Of a DNA stretch of 64,000 nt, positions 17,989 to 27,041 are shown one piece after another. Below the pieces are notes generated by a model. It was not told the DNA's origin and did no database searches. It worked only from the letters and a program-made list of their open reading frames with translations. Source of the stretch: Oculatella sp. LEGE 06141 (GTDB lineage: Bacteria > Cyanobacteriota > Cyanobacteriia > Elainellales > Elainellaceae). The position numbers were made by a program, and so were the translations under genes. The stretch spans positions 1 through 64,000 of the forward strand of contig NZ_JADEWO010000002.1 of NCBI RefSeq assembly GCF_015207605.1, in the 5' to 3' direction. Position 1 is the stretch's first letter; every line of letters begins with the position of its first letter.

Positions 17989-19170
17989 CTACTCGGCAAT
18001 TAAACCCGCCAGCAAATCCTTATCCTGGGTGGATTGGCGCTTTTCGCTGGGAATATAGGGTGCGTTTCTGGCTCCTGTATAAATCTGGGTGGGACGGAAG
18101 ATGCGATTTTCGGCTAACTGTTCTTTCCAGTGGGCTAACCAGCCAGCAACACGGGCGATCGCAAACACAGGAGTAAACAAGTCGGTTGGAATTCCCATCT
18201 TGCGGTAAACCAGACCAGAGTAAAAATCGACATTGGGATAAATGCCTTTGTGACCTAGCTTCTCAGCCACCGCCTGCTCTAGCGCCACGGCAATATCGTA
18301 GTACTCGTCTCGGCCAAACTTTTCAAATAGCTGCTCTGCGAGATCTTGCAAAATGGTAGCGCGAGGGTCTTTCACCTTATAAACTCGGTGCCCAAAGCCC
18401 ATGATCTTGGCTTTGCGCTCCAGGCAGCTATCCAGATAAGCGTGAACATTATCAACGGAGCCAATTTCTTCTAGCATTTCAATCACTTCTTCGTTAGCAC
18501 CACCATGCAGCGGCCCTGCCAGGGTGCCAACGGCAGAAGCAACCACCGCATAGGGGTCGGTCAGCGTCGAAGCTGTGACCATTGCCGAGAAGGTAGAAGC
18601 GTTGATTGTATGCTCGGCGTGCAAAATCAGGCAAATGTCAAAGATGCGGGCAGCAAGCGGGTCGGGTTCCCGCTCGTTCAACATGTAGAGAAAGTTGGCT
18701 GAATAGTCGAGATCATCACGCGGCTGTACCGGATCGTTTCCCTTCCGCATGAGCTGGAAGGCGGCAACCATCGTCGGAATTTTGGCTAACAAGCGCACCA
18801 CCGCTGCCCGAATATAAGCTGGATTATCCAGGGCACGACGAGAGTAGAACAAACCCAGGGCAGCAGCACAGGCTTGCAGTGCATCCATTGGGTGACCGCT
18901 TTCGGGAAAGCATTTCATCATGTCCCGAATGCGATACTTCAGCCGCCGATGGTAGCGAATTTCATGCTCAAACTCTGCCAGTTCTTCTTCCGTTGGCAAT
19001 CCGCCCCAAATCAGCAGATACGACGTTTCTAGAAACGAACTGTATTGTCCTAGTTCTTCGATATTAATGCCACGATATTCCAGAATGCCCTGTTGTCCAT
19101 CAACAAAGCTGATGCTGGATTGTGTGGCAGGAATGTTTTCTAAACCTGGCTTGTATTCGCAAATAGACAT
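17989..19170 (-). CDS. gltA: Citrate synthase
   Basis: A 393-residue type-I-like bacterial citrate synthase of the 37-40 kDa-subunit group, joining oxaloacetate and acetyl-CoA at the entry of the cyanobacterial TCA cycle. Catalytic residues are in place: the HAEHTINAS segment near residue 186, GPLHGGANEEV near 216-226 with the catalytic His, GFGHRVYK near 256 with the oxaloacetate-binding His/Arg, and the Asp of NVDFYSG near 313. The N-terminus (SICEYKPGLENIPATQSSISFVDG) and the GILEYRGINIEEL motif are standard. ATG 19170. No neighbouring TCA gene; upstream lies a 588-base spacer that must hold its promoter. Confidence 0.96.
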   Translation of the reverse strand: MSICEYKPGLENIPATQSSISFVDGQQGILEYRGINIEELGQYSSFLETSYLLIWGGLPTEEELAEFEHEIRYHRRLKYRIRDMMKCFPESGHPMDALQACAAALGLFYSRRALDNPAYIRAAVVRLLAKIPTMVAAFQLMRKGNDPVQPRDDLDYSANFLYMLNEREPDPLAARIFDICLILHAEHTINASTFSAMVTASTLTDPYAVVASAVGTLAGPLHGGANEEVIEMLEEIGSVDNVHAYLDSCLERKAKIMGFGHRVYKVKDPRATILQDLAEQLFEKFGRDEYYDIAVALEQAVAEKLGHKGIYPNVDFYSGLVYRKMGIPTDLFTPVFAIARVAGWLAHWKEQLAENRIFRPTQIYTGARNAPYIPSEKRQSTQDKDLLAGLIAE

Positions 19171-19758
19171 GGTTTCATCGCTAAATTAAATGTCCTCAGA
19201 GCTGCCATATTTCCACTCTCTATTCCCTGCCCTGAGTGTCATAGGGTCTTCATTGCCTGCTGTTGCGCTGTTGGGCTATCCCTGCTTATGGACTCTAGAC
19301 GTGCTGCCGAAGCATGGGCTGGTTAGAGCCTCTGAATCTTAAGGGGATGGGTAGCGCGATCACGATGACAATGTTGCGAGCAGACTACTAATTTGTGCGT
19401 AGTGGAGCAGTGGCTAAGGCTACAAATCAAGATTATCAGTTTGGCCGATTAGCCAGAACCGTATCGGCAAGGAGTCTGACCTGGATGAGCCAGGAGAGTT
19501 TCTACTCAGGAAACTCCTTTGAATTTAGCAGTTCGCCTGGGTTTTGTGGTTCCAGGGAATGGCGTGGTGTGAGATGACTCGAAACATCAATTTTTGCAAC
19601 GGAACAATAACTGCAGGACTGACTGACTCACCAGTAAGAACCAATTAGCAAGAACCAATCAGCAAGAACTAATCAACCCACTCAGCAGAACATTGGGCGA
19701 TCGCCCAACGTTCCTTCCGAAGCCATCTTATCCTTCAGATGTACACTATTTGCAGCCG
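19171..19758. other. Long spacer upstream of gltA
   Basis: No convincing gene: the 60-codon frame at 19395-19577 is Ser/Arg-rich and lacks a ribosome site. A short triple tandem repeat lies at 19633-19674. The gltA promoter must lie here. Confidence 0.4.
19633..19674. repeat. 14-bp tandem repeat, three copies
   Basis: AGTAAGAACCAATT, AGCAAGAACCAATC and AGCAAGAACTAATC follow each other without gap, each differing by one to three bases. Confidence 0.9.
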
Positions 19759-20256
19759 TTAGAGCAAGAACCTGGGTGGGGCGAGCCAAAACATTTGACT
19801 GTTGCCCACAGGCGAACCCGTTTGGGGTAATAGCAGGCCAATGATACCCGCCTTCTTGAGGATAAGCCGTTGCTTTGTGTCACCCCAGACTAACCGTTCA
19901 GCCCATTCTCCCAGGTCGGGTTCGTGACCCACCAACGCCAGGCAACTGTTCTTAGGCTGCCACTGCTGTAGCCAATGCACCCAACCGTTAAAATCACCGT
20001 CGGGTTCTAGATAGCTAGATTGCTCTAGCGTTGGGCTTAACCCGGTTTGCTGCAAGATCTCAGCCGTTTGTCTGGCTCGAACGAGGGGACTGGTTAAGAT
20101 GAGGTCAAACTGCAACTCCAGTTCACGAAACCGCTGGGCGATGCGTTGGGTTTTGTGCTGGCCTGTTTCGGTAAGGGGGCGAGCGCCATCATTGGCATAG
20201 GTGTCCCGTTCTGCGGCAATGCCGTGGCGAATTAGATAAAGTTCAATGCCTGCCAT
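19759..20256 (-). CDS. sixA: Phosphohistidine phosphatase SixA
   Basis: A 165-residue histidine phosphatase of the SixA branch, which removes phosphate from phosphohistidine in histidine phosphotransfer domains or PTS proteins. The catalytic His11 is in YLIRHGIA; the second key features are LTETGQHKTQRIA, LTSPLVRARQTAEIL with the phosphate-binding Arg, and the second catalytic His in LALVGHEPDLGEW. Length matches SixA rather than larger phosphoglycerate mutases. ATG 20256; divergent from the M28 peptidase gene 170 bases away. Confidence 0.92.
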   Translation of the reverse strand: MAGIELYLIRHGIAAERDTYANDGARPLTETGQHKTQRIAQRFRELELQFDLILTSPLVRARQTAEILQQTGLSPTLEQSSYLEPDGDFNGWVHWLQQWQPKNSCLALVGHEPDLGEWAERLVWGDTKQRLILKKAGIIGLLLPQTGSPVGNSQMFWLAPPRFLL

Positions 20257-20425
20257 GTCTCTAAACTTAAATAGGTGGGTTCCCGCTCATCACTGCTGAT
20301 ACTGAAGGGTATGAGGGGGCAGCAGAGGAGATTACTGATCGTATCGAGTTCTCTCGACTTTCGCTTGCATCCTTTATTCTAGAAGTCTTTACAGCGTTGT
20401 ATTTCTGCCCTTTTTTTCTACTGCT

Positions 20426-21271
20426 TTGGATTTACAGCAAAATTTACTCACGCATCTGAACCATGTGGCGCGCGATCGCGACCCTTACTTTTCAACCGAA
20501 GGGCACTTTTATGTGCAGCACTATATTCGGCAACAGTTAGAGCGCTGGGGAACCGTCGAAACGAATGAGTTTGATTTTCAGGGCAAGCGGCATCAAAACC
20601 TGGTGTTGAACCTGCCGAGTAACTGCCCCACTGTAGCCCGTCCGCCTATTTTGATTGGTGCCCATTATGATGCTGTTCCTGGCACGAATGGTGCCGATGA
20701 TAACGCCACTGGAGTTGTTGCCTTGCTGGAGTTAGCCCGGCTATTCGCCGCTACACCTGCCCGGTTTCCGGTGCGGTTGGTCGCGTTTGACCTGGAGGAA
20801 TTTGGGCTGCTTGGCAGTCAGCATTATGCCAGGGAGCTACGGCAACAGCAGCAGCCATTGCGGCTGATGCTGTCGCTTGAGATGTTGGGATATTGCGATC
20901 GCACGCCTCATTCTCAAACCTATCCGCCGGGATTGAAGTATTTCTACCCCAACCGTGGAGATTTCATCAGCTTTATTGGGAACTGGCGCACGATTCCTGA
21001 TTTAATTCGGCTCTGCGATCGGGTGCATCGAGCGGGTCAGGTGCGCTGTCGCTGGCTGCCTGCCGGGAACCGGGGCGCGATTGTGCCAGCAACTCGGCAG
21101 AGCGATCATGCGCCGTTTTGGGATCAGGGCTATCCGGCCATGATGGTGACGGATACAGCCTTTATGCGAAATCCTCACTACCATAAGGTGAGCGATCGCG
21201 TTGAAACGCTAGATATAGACTTTTTGACGGGTGTGTGCCGGGGGCTAGCCGACGGTATTCAACGGTTATAA
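20426..21271 (+). CDS. M28-family zinc aminopeptidase
   Basis: A 281-residue M28 metallopeptidase. Ligands of the two-zinc site are visible: His in GAHYDAVPG near residue 80, Asp in GADDNATG near 92, the catalytic Glu pair in FDLEEFGLLGS near 122, and the late His in NPHYHKVSD. No signal peptide, so it is probably cytoplasmic, though some family members are exported. The frame opens at TTG 20426; no in-frame ATG precedes it and the N-terminus (LLTHLNHVARDRDPYFS) fits the family, so TTG is taken as the start with caution. Ends ten bases before the convergent kinase gene. Confidence 0.88.
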   Translation: MDLQQNLLTHLNHVARDRDPYFSTEGHFYVQHYIRQQLERWGTVETNEFDFQGKRHQNLVLNLPSNCPTVARPPILIGAHYDAVPGTNGADDNATGVVALLELARLFAATPARFPVRLVAFDLEEFGLLGSQHYARELRQQQQPLRLMLSLEMLGYCDRTPHSQTYPPGLKYFYPNRGDFISFIGNWRTIPDLIRLCDRVHRAGQVRCRWLPAGNRGAIVPATRQSDHAPFWDQGYPAMMVTDTAFMRNPHYHKVSDRVETLDIDFLTGVCRGLADGIQRL

Positions 21272-21281
21272 GCCTCTTTCA

Positions 21282-23132
21282 TCACCCGTTGACCTGCCGC
21301 CACAACCGGACTGTGCCATCTCGACTGCCGCTGGCTAACAGCGGTTCCGTTGGGCTAAAGGCAAGGGTTTCAATTGCGGCCATGTGTTCTGTCAGGGTGG
21401 CGATCGCTTTGGCATTTGGTTGAGCCTGGGTTAAATCCCACAGCTTAATGGTGCTGTCGGGGCTGCCGGTGGCCATTAGCTCACCGGTGGCATTGATGGC
21501 GATCGCGTTCACGGGAAGCAGATGCCCCGTAAAGCTGCCCAGCAGTCGGCCTGTGTGCAAACTTCGTTGTTGAACGGTCATATCCCAACTGCTGGTGATA
21601 ATGGTGCCAGGGTCTGCCACGATCGCCGCTGCGCTAACAGCAGCTCCATGATTGGGCAGCGATCGCAACCGTTCTTTGGTGCCCAAATGCCAGATTTGAA
21701 CGGTGCCATCTGCGTTACCGCTCGCCAGAATAGCGCTATCCATATGAGAGGCGGTACTGGCAAGCGGAACGGCGAGCGTTTCCACGGCGCTAGTAGAGGT
21801 TGACAACACAGCCAACAGCCGCGCGTTGGCCTGTAAGTCCCATAATCTAACGGTGTTGTCGCGGCTACTGCTGGCTAAGGTTCGTCCATCCGGGCTGACC
21901 GCTACCGCCGTAACGATAGCCGCATGTCCTTTAAGGGTGCCGATGAACTCACCTGTGGCAAGCTGCCATAGTTTAATGGTGTGATCCCAACTGCCGCTGG
22001 CGATCTGGGTGCCGTCGGGGGTGAGGGCGATCGCCGTAATCGCCTGGTCGTGTCCGGCCAGCGTCGATCGCACTACCTGACGCTGCACGTCCCACACCTG
22101 AATGGCACCGCTTCCACCCGCACAGACAAGCGTTTCGCCAGCGGGTGTAAAGGCGATCGCGTTGACCTCAGTGCCAATGTTCCACGTTTCGCTGCACGTC
22201 CAGCGGGGTAAACTGCGGTTGGCGGTTGCCTGGAAACGAGACGGTTTGGGCGGTTGCGTCATCGGCATCGGCACCACGGATGGTACAAACCTGGCTAAAT
22301 CTTGTAAAACAGCCCTGGCAGATTGATACCGCTGGCTGACTGTGTTTTGCAACAGCTTATCGAGAAGATGAGCCAGGCGATCGCTCACGGGCACCGAAAC
22401 GACCCGCCACAGCCACGTGCTGTCGGCACTGTTGAACAGCTCAAACGGACGAACCCCGGTTAGCAGATGAATGCAGCTCACGCCGACGCTGTAGAGGTCG
22501 CTGGCAAATTCGGCCTTGCCCATCAGTTGTTCAGGTGCGGTGTATTCAGCGCTGCCAATGACCGTTCCCGTTTTCTTCAAAGCCGATGCCGTTACCTGCT
22601 TGACGGCACCAAAATCGACTAACATCAGCCGCTGGTCGCTGCTGCGCCGAATTAAATTGGCGGGTTTAACGTCGCGGTGAATGAGGTGGCGATCGTGCAG
22701 AAATTGCAGCAACGGCAATAGGTCTTGTAACACCTGAACGATCTGAGCTTCATCAAACACGCCGTCATCCTGCATCTGCTGGAGTAGCGTTTGTCCGTCC
22801 ACAAACTCTTGTACAAGATATTGCCGCCGATCGCGCTCAAAGTAGTCGTACAACTCTGGAATTTGCGGATGGGCGGCCAGTTCATCCAATCGCGCTACCT
22901 CCTGGCGAAAGGCGTTTTCATCCTGGTTCGAAAACTGTTTGATCACACGGCGCGGATCAAGCAACTGGCGCGTATCTTGCCCTAAGAATGTGCGGCTGGA
23001 ATTGCCCCCACCGATCGGACGCAAGGCACGGTAGCGATCGCCCAACAGCAACCGCGACCCGCAATTTTGGCAAAACCGGGCTGGGTCGGGGTTGGCAGGT
23101 TTCTGGCAAGTTGGGTTCAGGCAGTGGCTCAT
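21282..23132 (-). CDS. Serine/threonine kinase with zinc-ribbon and WD40 repeats
   Basis: A 616-residue three-part protein. Residues 4-24 form a four-Cys ribbon (CLNPTCQKP ... FCQNCG), a feature of the cyanobacterial SpkB-type kinases. The kinase domain (about 33-285) has IKQF with the ATP Lys, LIHRDVKPANLI near 152, VDFGAVKQ near 172 and EYTAPEQ, so it should be active. From about residue 325 to the end seven or so WD40 repeats follow (e.g. GHDQAITAIALTPDGTQIASG, DHTIKLWQLATGE), forming a propeller for protein contacts. No membrane segment is seen. Targets unknown. Divergent from rarA. Confidence 0.94.
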   Translation of the reverse strand: MSHCLNPTCQKPANPDPARFCQNCGSRLLLGDRYRALRPIGGGNSSRTFLGQDTRQLLDPRRVIKQFSNQDENAFRQEVARLDELAAHPQIPELYDYFERDRRQYLVQEFVDGQTLLQQMQDDGVFDEAQIVQVLQDLLPLLQFLHDRHLIHRDVKPANLIRRSSDQRLMLVDFGAVKQVTASALKKTGTVIGSAEYTAPEQLMGKAEFASDLYSVGVSCIHLLTGVRPFELFNSADSTWLWRVVSVPVSDRLAHLLDKLLQNTVSQRYQSARAVLQDLARFVPSVVPMPMTQPPKPSRFQATANRSLPRWTCSETWNIGTEVNAIAFTPAGETLVCAGGSGAIQVWDVQRQVVRSTLAGHDQAITAIALTPDGTQIASGSWDHTIKLWQLATGEFIGTLKGHAAIVTAVAVSPDGRTLASSSRDNTVRLWDLQANARLLAVLSTSTSAVETLAVPLASTASHMDSAILASGNADGTVQIWHLGTKERLRSLPNHGAAVSAAAIVADPGTIITSSWDMTVQQRSLHTGRLLGSFTGHLLPVNAIAINATGELMATGSPDSTIKLWDLTQAQPNAKAIATLTEHMAAIETLAFSPTEPLLASGSRDGTVRLWRQVNG

Positions 23133-23294
23133 GAGAGTTGAGGCGCAATCATATTCCTCTGATCCAAACTATACGGCAGGATAGCAATGCCACGAAGGCC
23201 GCGATCGCATCAGGTCTTTGCTGTTCAGGATGAGCCAGTCAGCCAGGTGTAATAATGGAGCATTCTAGCCATAGGACAAATTTGAGTTGACCAG

Positions 23295-25517
23295 ATGGAA
23301 CTGTTTGACCAGCATCGCCAGCAGTTAGTTGAGGCAGAAGCGCCGCTTGCCGCTCGGATGCGTCCCCGCCGTCTGGATGAGTTTGTGGGGCAAGATCACA
23401 TTATTGGGCAGGGGCGATTGCTGCGCCGCGCTATTCAGGCGGATCAGTTGTCATCGCTGATCTTTTATGGGCCACCAGGAACCGGTAAAACGACCCTGGC
23501 ACGCATCATTGCCAATACCACTCACGCTCATTTCATTTCCATTAATGCGGTGCTAGACGGCGTGAAGGATATCCGAGAGGCGATCGCCACCGCTCAAGAC
23601 AAACGCGGCCTGTATGGGCAGAAAACCATTCTGTTTGTAGATGAGGTGCATCGGTTCAACAAAGCCCAACAGGATGCGCTGCTGCCGTGGGTGGAAAACG
23701 GTACGGTTATTTTGATTGGGGCGACGACTGAAAACCCCTACTTTGAGGTCAACAAAGCGTTAGTGAGCCGATCGCGCCTCTTTCAGTTGCGATCGCTCGA
23801 TGAACATGATCTGCGGCAAATTGTGGCGCAAGCGTTGGCAGATGGCGATCGCGGTTATGGCAAACTCAACGTCCAGCTTGCACCCGACGCATTAGACCAT
23901 CTGGTTAATGTTGCCAATGGCGATGCACGGGCGGTGCTGAACGCGCTGGAACTGGCGATCGAAACCACACCCCGCAATCCAACTGGCAGCACTCAGATCA
24001 CGCTGGATGTGGCCGAAGAGTCAATTCAGCGACGAGCCGTGCTGTATGACAAAGAAGGCGATGTTCACTTCGACACCATCAGCGCGTTCATTAAAAGCGT
24101 GCGCGGCTCCGACCCGGATGCGGCACTGTACTGGCTGGCGCGAATGGTTTATGCCGGGGAAGACCCCCGCTTTATTTTTCGGCGGTTGGTAATTCTTGCC
24201 AGTGAAGATATTGGTTTGGGCGATCCACAGGCGGTGGTCGTAGTGACGGCTTGTGCTGAAGCGTTCGATCGCATTGGTATGCCAGAAGGCCGTTATCCGC
24301 TGGCTCAGGCGACGCTGTATCTGGCAACTGCACCTAAATCGAACAGCGTCATGGGCTTTTTTGATGCCCTTGCCTCGGTAGAGCGCGATCGCGAGTCTGA
24401 TATTCCCACCCATTTACGAGATGCCAACCGCGACAAAAACAGCTTTGGACACGGTGCAGGCTATCTCTATCCCCATGCCTACCGCGATCACTGGGTGGCG
24501 CAGCAATATCTGCCGGGTAGCCTTCAGGGGCAGGTGTTTTATCAACCATCTAACCAGGGCTATGAAGAAACGATTCAGCAGCAGGTGGCTCGCCAACGCG
24601 AAGCGCAATTAGCGGCGTTGGTGGAAGGGGTGGGGGTGGCGTTGCCAGAAGTTCTCACTTTTAGCCCGACCCATTCCAGCAGCGATCGCTGGCTGCAACG
24701 CACTATCAGCCAAACGGGTGAACGGTTAGCAGAGGTGCGCGATCGCCTCTTTGCCCTGGCTCAACCTCAGCGGCATCACCTCATTCTTGATTTGAATGCT
24801 GGCAGTGGATTGCTGACCTGGGAAGCCCTGCGTCGTGTGCCAGAAGGGGGCGTTTATGCCTGTGTTCGCACTCAAACGGACGCGGCAGCGTTGATTGAGC
24901 AAGCCGCTGTTCTGCCAGACCTGGCTCGTCCAACTGTGATCCGGTCCACAATGGCCGAACTGCCACACCGCTTCGCTGAAATCGAACCAGCGCTCAGGGT
25001 TGACCACCTAATCGGTCGCAATGTGTTGCTGAGTGAATTGGATAAAGCGACAGCGATGCAGTCGTTGGTAATGTTACTGCGTCCTCAGGGCAAGATGACT
25101 CTGGCCGAAAGTGTGCCTCGCTACACCCAACGCATCTATCGGTTGCTGGATGCCGATCGCCTGGGAACTAAGCTGTACAAGCGGTTGGCATTAGCCGAAG
25201 AAGCAATTTATCAAGACGATGCAGACCCGATGGTGAACTGGGACATCGAGACATTAACGTCACTCTTTAGCGCGATCGCCCCAGCCGCTAAAGTCCAGCT
25301 TGAGATCACCCATACCGACCTGCGAGTGACCCCTGCCCTGCTAGACCGTTGGTTTCAACCCGGTCAAGCGCGCCCCAGCTATGGCGATCGCCTCGCCCAC
25401 CGTTTGACTGACAAAGACGTAACAACCGTTCGCGATCTCGTTACCAAAACGCTCAGCCAGCAAGTTGTGAAATGGGAAGGGGCGATCGCCTTCATTCAAC
25501 TGCAAAAGACCGATTGA
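23295..25517 (+). CDS. rarA: RarA/MgsA AAA+ ATPase fused to methyltransferase-like domain
   Basis: A 740-residue protein. Residues 1-430 are RarA (MgsA), the clamp-loader-like ATPase acting at stalled replication forks: Walker [10 protein letters not shown] at 59-67, Walker [11 protein letters not shown] at 113-122, sensor 1 [10 protein letters not shown], and the C-terminal helical part including [20 protein letters not shown]. From about residue 455 a second domain follows with a Rossmann-type start [20 protein letters not shown] near 498, as in SAM-dependent methyltransferases; the rest carries HLIGRNVLL and [11 protein letters not shown]. The fusion is known in cyanobacteria but the role of the second half is not. 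ATG 23295. Repair role by family. Confidence 0.93.
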   Translation: MELFDQHRQQLVEAEAPLAARMRPRRLDEFVGQDHIIGQGRLLRRAIQADQLSSLIFYGPPGTGKTTLARIIANTTHAHFISINAVLDGVKDIREAIATAQDKRGLYGQKTILFVDEVHRFNKAQQDALLPWVENGTVILIGATTENPYFEVNKALVSRSRLFQLRSLDEHDLRQIVAQALADGDRGYGKLNVQLAPDALDHLVNVANGDARAVLNALELAIETTPRNPTGSTQITLDVAEESIQRRAVLYDKEGDVHFDTISAFIKSVRGSDPDAALYWLARMVYAGEDPRFIFRRLVILASEDIGLGDPQAVVVVTACAEAFDRIGMPEGRYPLAQATLYLATAPKSNSVMGFFDALASVERDRESDIPTHLRDANRDKNSFGHGAGYLYPHAYRDHWVAQQYLPGSLQGQVFYQPSNQGYEETIQQQVARQREAQLAALVEGVGVALPEVLTFSPTHSSSDRWLQRTISQTGERLAEVRDRLFALAQPQRHHLILDLNAGSGLLTWEALRRVPEGGVYACVRTQTDAAALIEQAAVLPDLARPTVIRSTMAELPHRFAEIEPALRVDHLIGRNVLLSELDKATAMQSLVMLLRPQGKMTLAESVPRYTQRIYRLLDADRLGTKLYKRLALAEEAIYQDDADPMVNWDIETLTSLFSAIAPAAKVQLEITHTDLRVTPALLDRWFQPGQARPSYGDRLAHRLTDKDVTTVRDLVTKTLSQQVVKWEGAIAFIQLQKTD

Positions 25518-25556
25518 CCCGACGAGTAAACCCAATGAGTAAACCCGACGAGAAAT
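25518..25556. repeat. 13-bp tandem repeat, three copies
   Basis: CCCGACGAGTAAA, CCCAATGAGTAAA and a third copy beginning CCCGACGAGAAA follow directly after the rarA stop. Confidence 0.85.
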
Positions 25557-25646
25557 GGAGCGCAGAGCATTCTAGAGCGGAGTGCAGAACACTCTGTTAT
25601 TCTCCTGGCACACTTGGCGCATCCTGGGGCAAATCCACGTCATTTG

Positions 25647-26072
25647 CTAGAGCGTTTGATTTTCCAGGATGGCTGGCATTAAGACGCGATCGATAACATG
25701 AATCACACCGTTTTCTGCCAGAATGTCAGTCTTTAGGATGTGGGCAGAATTAATGGTAACCGAGCCATTGCTATGCTCTACGGCCAGCACAGAGCCTTCT
25801 TCGGTGGGAGCTTCGTCAATTTGGGCTAAATCGTCTGCTCGCATATCTCCAGAGACGATGTGATACATCAAAATCCGCTTTAGTTTGGGCAGATCGTTGA
25901 GCAACGAGTCTAACGTTCCGTCTGGTAATTGCTTGAACGCGTCGTCGGTGGGAGCCAGGACGGTTTTGGAGCCAGAACTTCTCAAAAGGTCAACCAGTCC
26001 TGCGGCTTCGATCGCACTCATCAGCGTGTTAAAGGAGCCAGCACTGGTTGCTGTATCGACTAAATCAGCCAT
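25647..26072 (-). CDS. Fasciclin (FAS1) domain protein
   Basis: A 141-residue single FAS1 domain. The two conserved boxes are present: KTVLAPTDDAFKQLP (H1) and NGVIHVIDRVLMP (H2), with YHIVSGDM between them. No signal peptide is visible, as in many cyanobacterial one-domain FAS1 proteins. FAS1 domains mediate adhesion or protein contacts; no specific role can be given. ATG 26072. Convergent with rarA. Confidence 0.93.
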   Translation of the reverse strand: MADLVDTATSAGSFNTLMSAIEAAGLVDLLRSSGSKTVLAPTDDAFKQLPDGTLDSLLNDLPKLKRILMYHIVSGDMRADDLAQIDEAPTEEGSVLAVEHSNGSVTINSAHILKTDILAENGVIHVIDRVLMPAILENQTL

Positions 26073-26219
26073 GTCGTTATTGCCTGTAATAGGGGTTCTG
26101 TTGCTATCACAGATCTAAACCGGCGACATAACATCGCTCAAAGGATGGGTTCACCCTGCTTGAGCAGGCAAATGTCTTGCTTTGGAAAGAGTGGTTCAAC
26201 TCAGTTCATTGATTCTCAT

Positions 26220-26807
26220 TCAATGAAATAGCCAGCTTGTGAATGCATATTTGGTGCCCTTGCGAATCGGCAGCGATTCGTGGGGATGGGTAAAGTAGGC
26301 CGGAAACGCCAAAACAGCTCCTGCTTCGGGCTTTACTTTTACATCCTGGCGATCGAAATAGGTTTCTCCCCCTTCAAAGTCATCGTTAAGATAGCCCACA
26401 ATGCTAATATCGCGGGTTGGAATTCCCTGCTCGGCTTCCTGGAAACGGCTGGCTAGCAGCAGGTTATCGATATGGCGTTTGTAGAAATGCCCTTCCCGAT
26501 AGCGCAAAATGGAGCAGGGTTCGGCGTAGGGAAACTTAACGCCATAGGATTGATAAAGCAAGTATTGGGCGATCGCCAACTTGCCAAAAATCAGTTGATT
26601 GGTCGATTGGGACAGTGAATCTGCCTCACCCAGGCGCAACAGGTCATTACTGCGAACCTGCTCGTCTACCGTTTCCAGCAAAATATCGGCTGATTGAAAC
26701 TGGCACGCCTCAGCCACTTGAATCAGGTGTTGGCACAGCGAGGAGTCGAACAATCCGCGAATTAAAAAGATTTCATTCCCCAATGAAGTCAATGTGTGCG
26801 AAGTCAT
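26220..26807 (-). CDS. 2-oxoglutarate/Fe(II) dioxygenase, prolyl-4-hydroxylase type
   Basis: A 195-residue double-stranded beta-helix oxygenase. The iron ligands are H112 and D114 in YKRHIDN and H176 in HPHESLP, and the 2-oxoglutarate-binding basic residue lies shortly after in IRKGTKY. YLNDDFEGGETYFD and GAVLAFPAYFTHPHES are typical of P4Hc-domain proteins. It should hydroxylate a protein or small molecule in the cytoplasm; target unknown. I start at ATG 26807 (MTSHTLTSLG); a TTG at 26855 would add 16 hydrophobic residues. No clear ribosome site supports either, so the start is uncertain. Confidence 0.9.
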   Translation of the reverse strand: MTSHTLTSLGNEIFLIRGLFDSSLCQHLIQVAEACQFQSADILLETVDEQVRSNDLLRLGEADSLSQSTNQLIFGKLAIAQYLLYQSYGVKFPYAEPCSILRYREGHFYKRHIDNLLLASRFQEAEQGIPTRDISIVGYLNDDFEGGETYFDRQDVKVKPEAGAVLAFPAYFTHPHESLPIRKGTKYAFTSWLFH

Positions 26808-27041
26808 AAAGTCATTGACCAGAGCGCCGAACGGTAAGAGAATGCCAGGAAGCAACGGGAGTCTGCCAAGACATTCACCTTAATTGCACGATAAACTGAC
26901 GGTTCCACTGTTCATCATGCCCACCTTGGCAGTAGATAGCGGCAATGCTGCTGTCAAAATTAATGAAACTCTGTAGTGAGTCGGTCGTTCCGCGTTTTTG
27001 TCGCCATTTGAAAGAAAGGTCAACCTCTAGAGTTGAAGCGC

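Noticed and set aside
25563-25596. Terminator between rarA and the fasciclin gene
   Set aside because: CAGAGCATTCT and AGAACACTCTG pair with two mismatches and a weak T-rich tail; not convincing enough to list.
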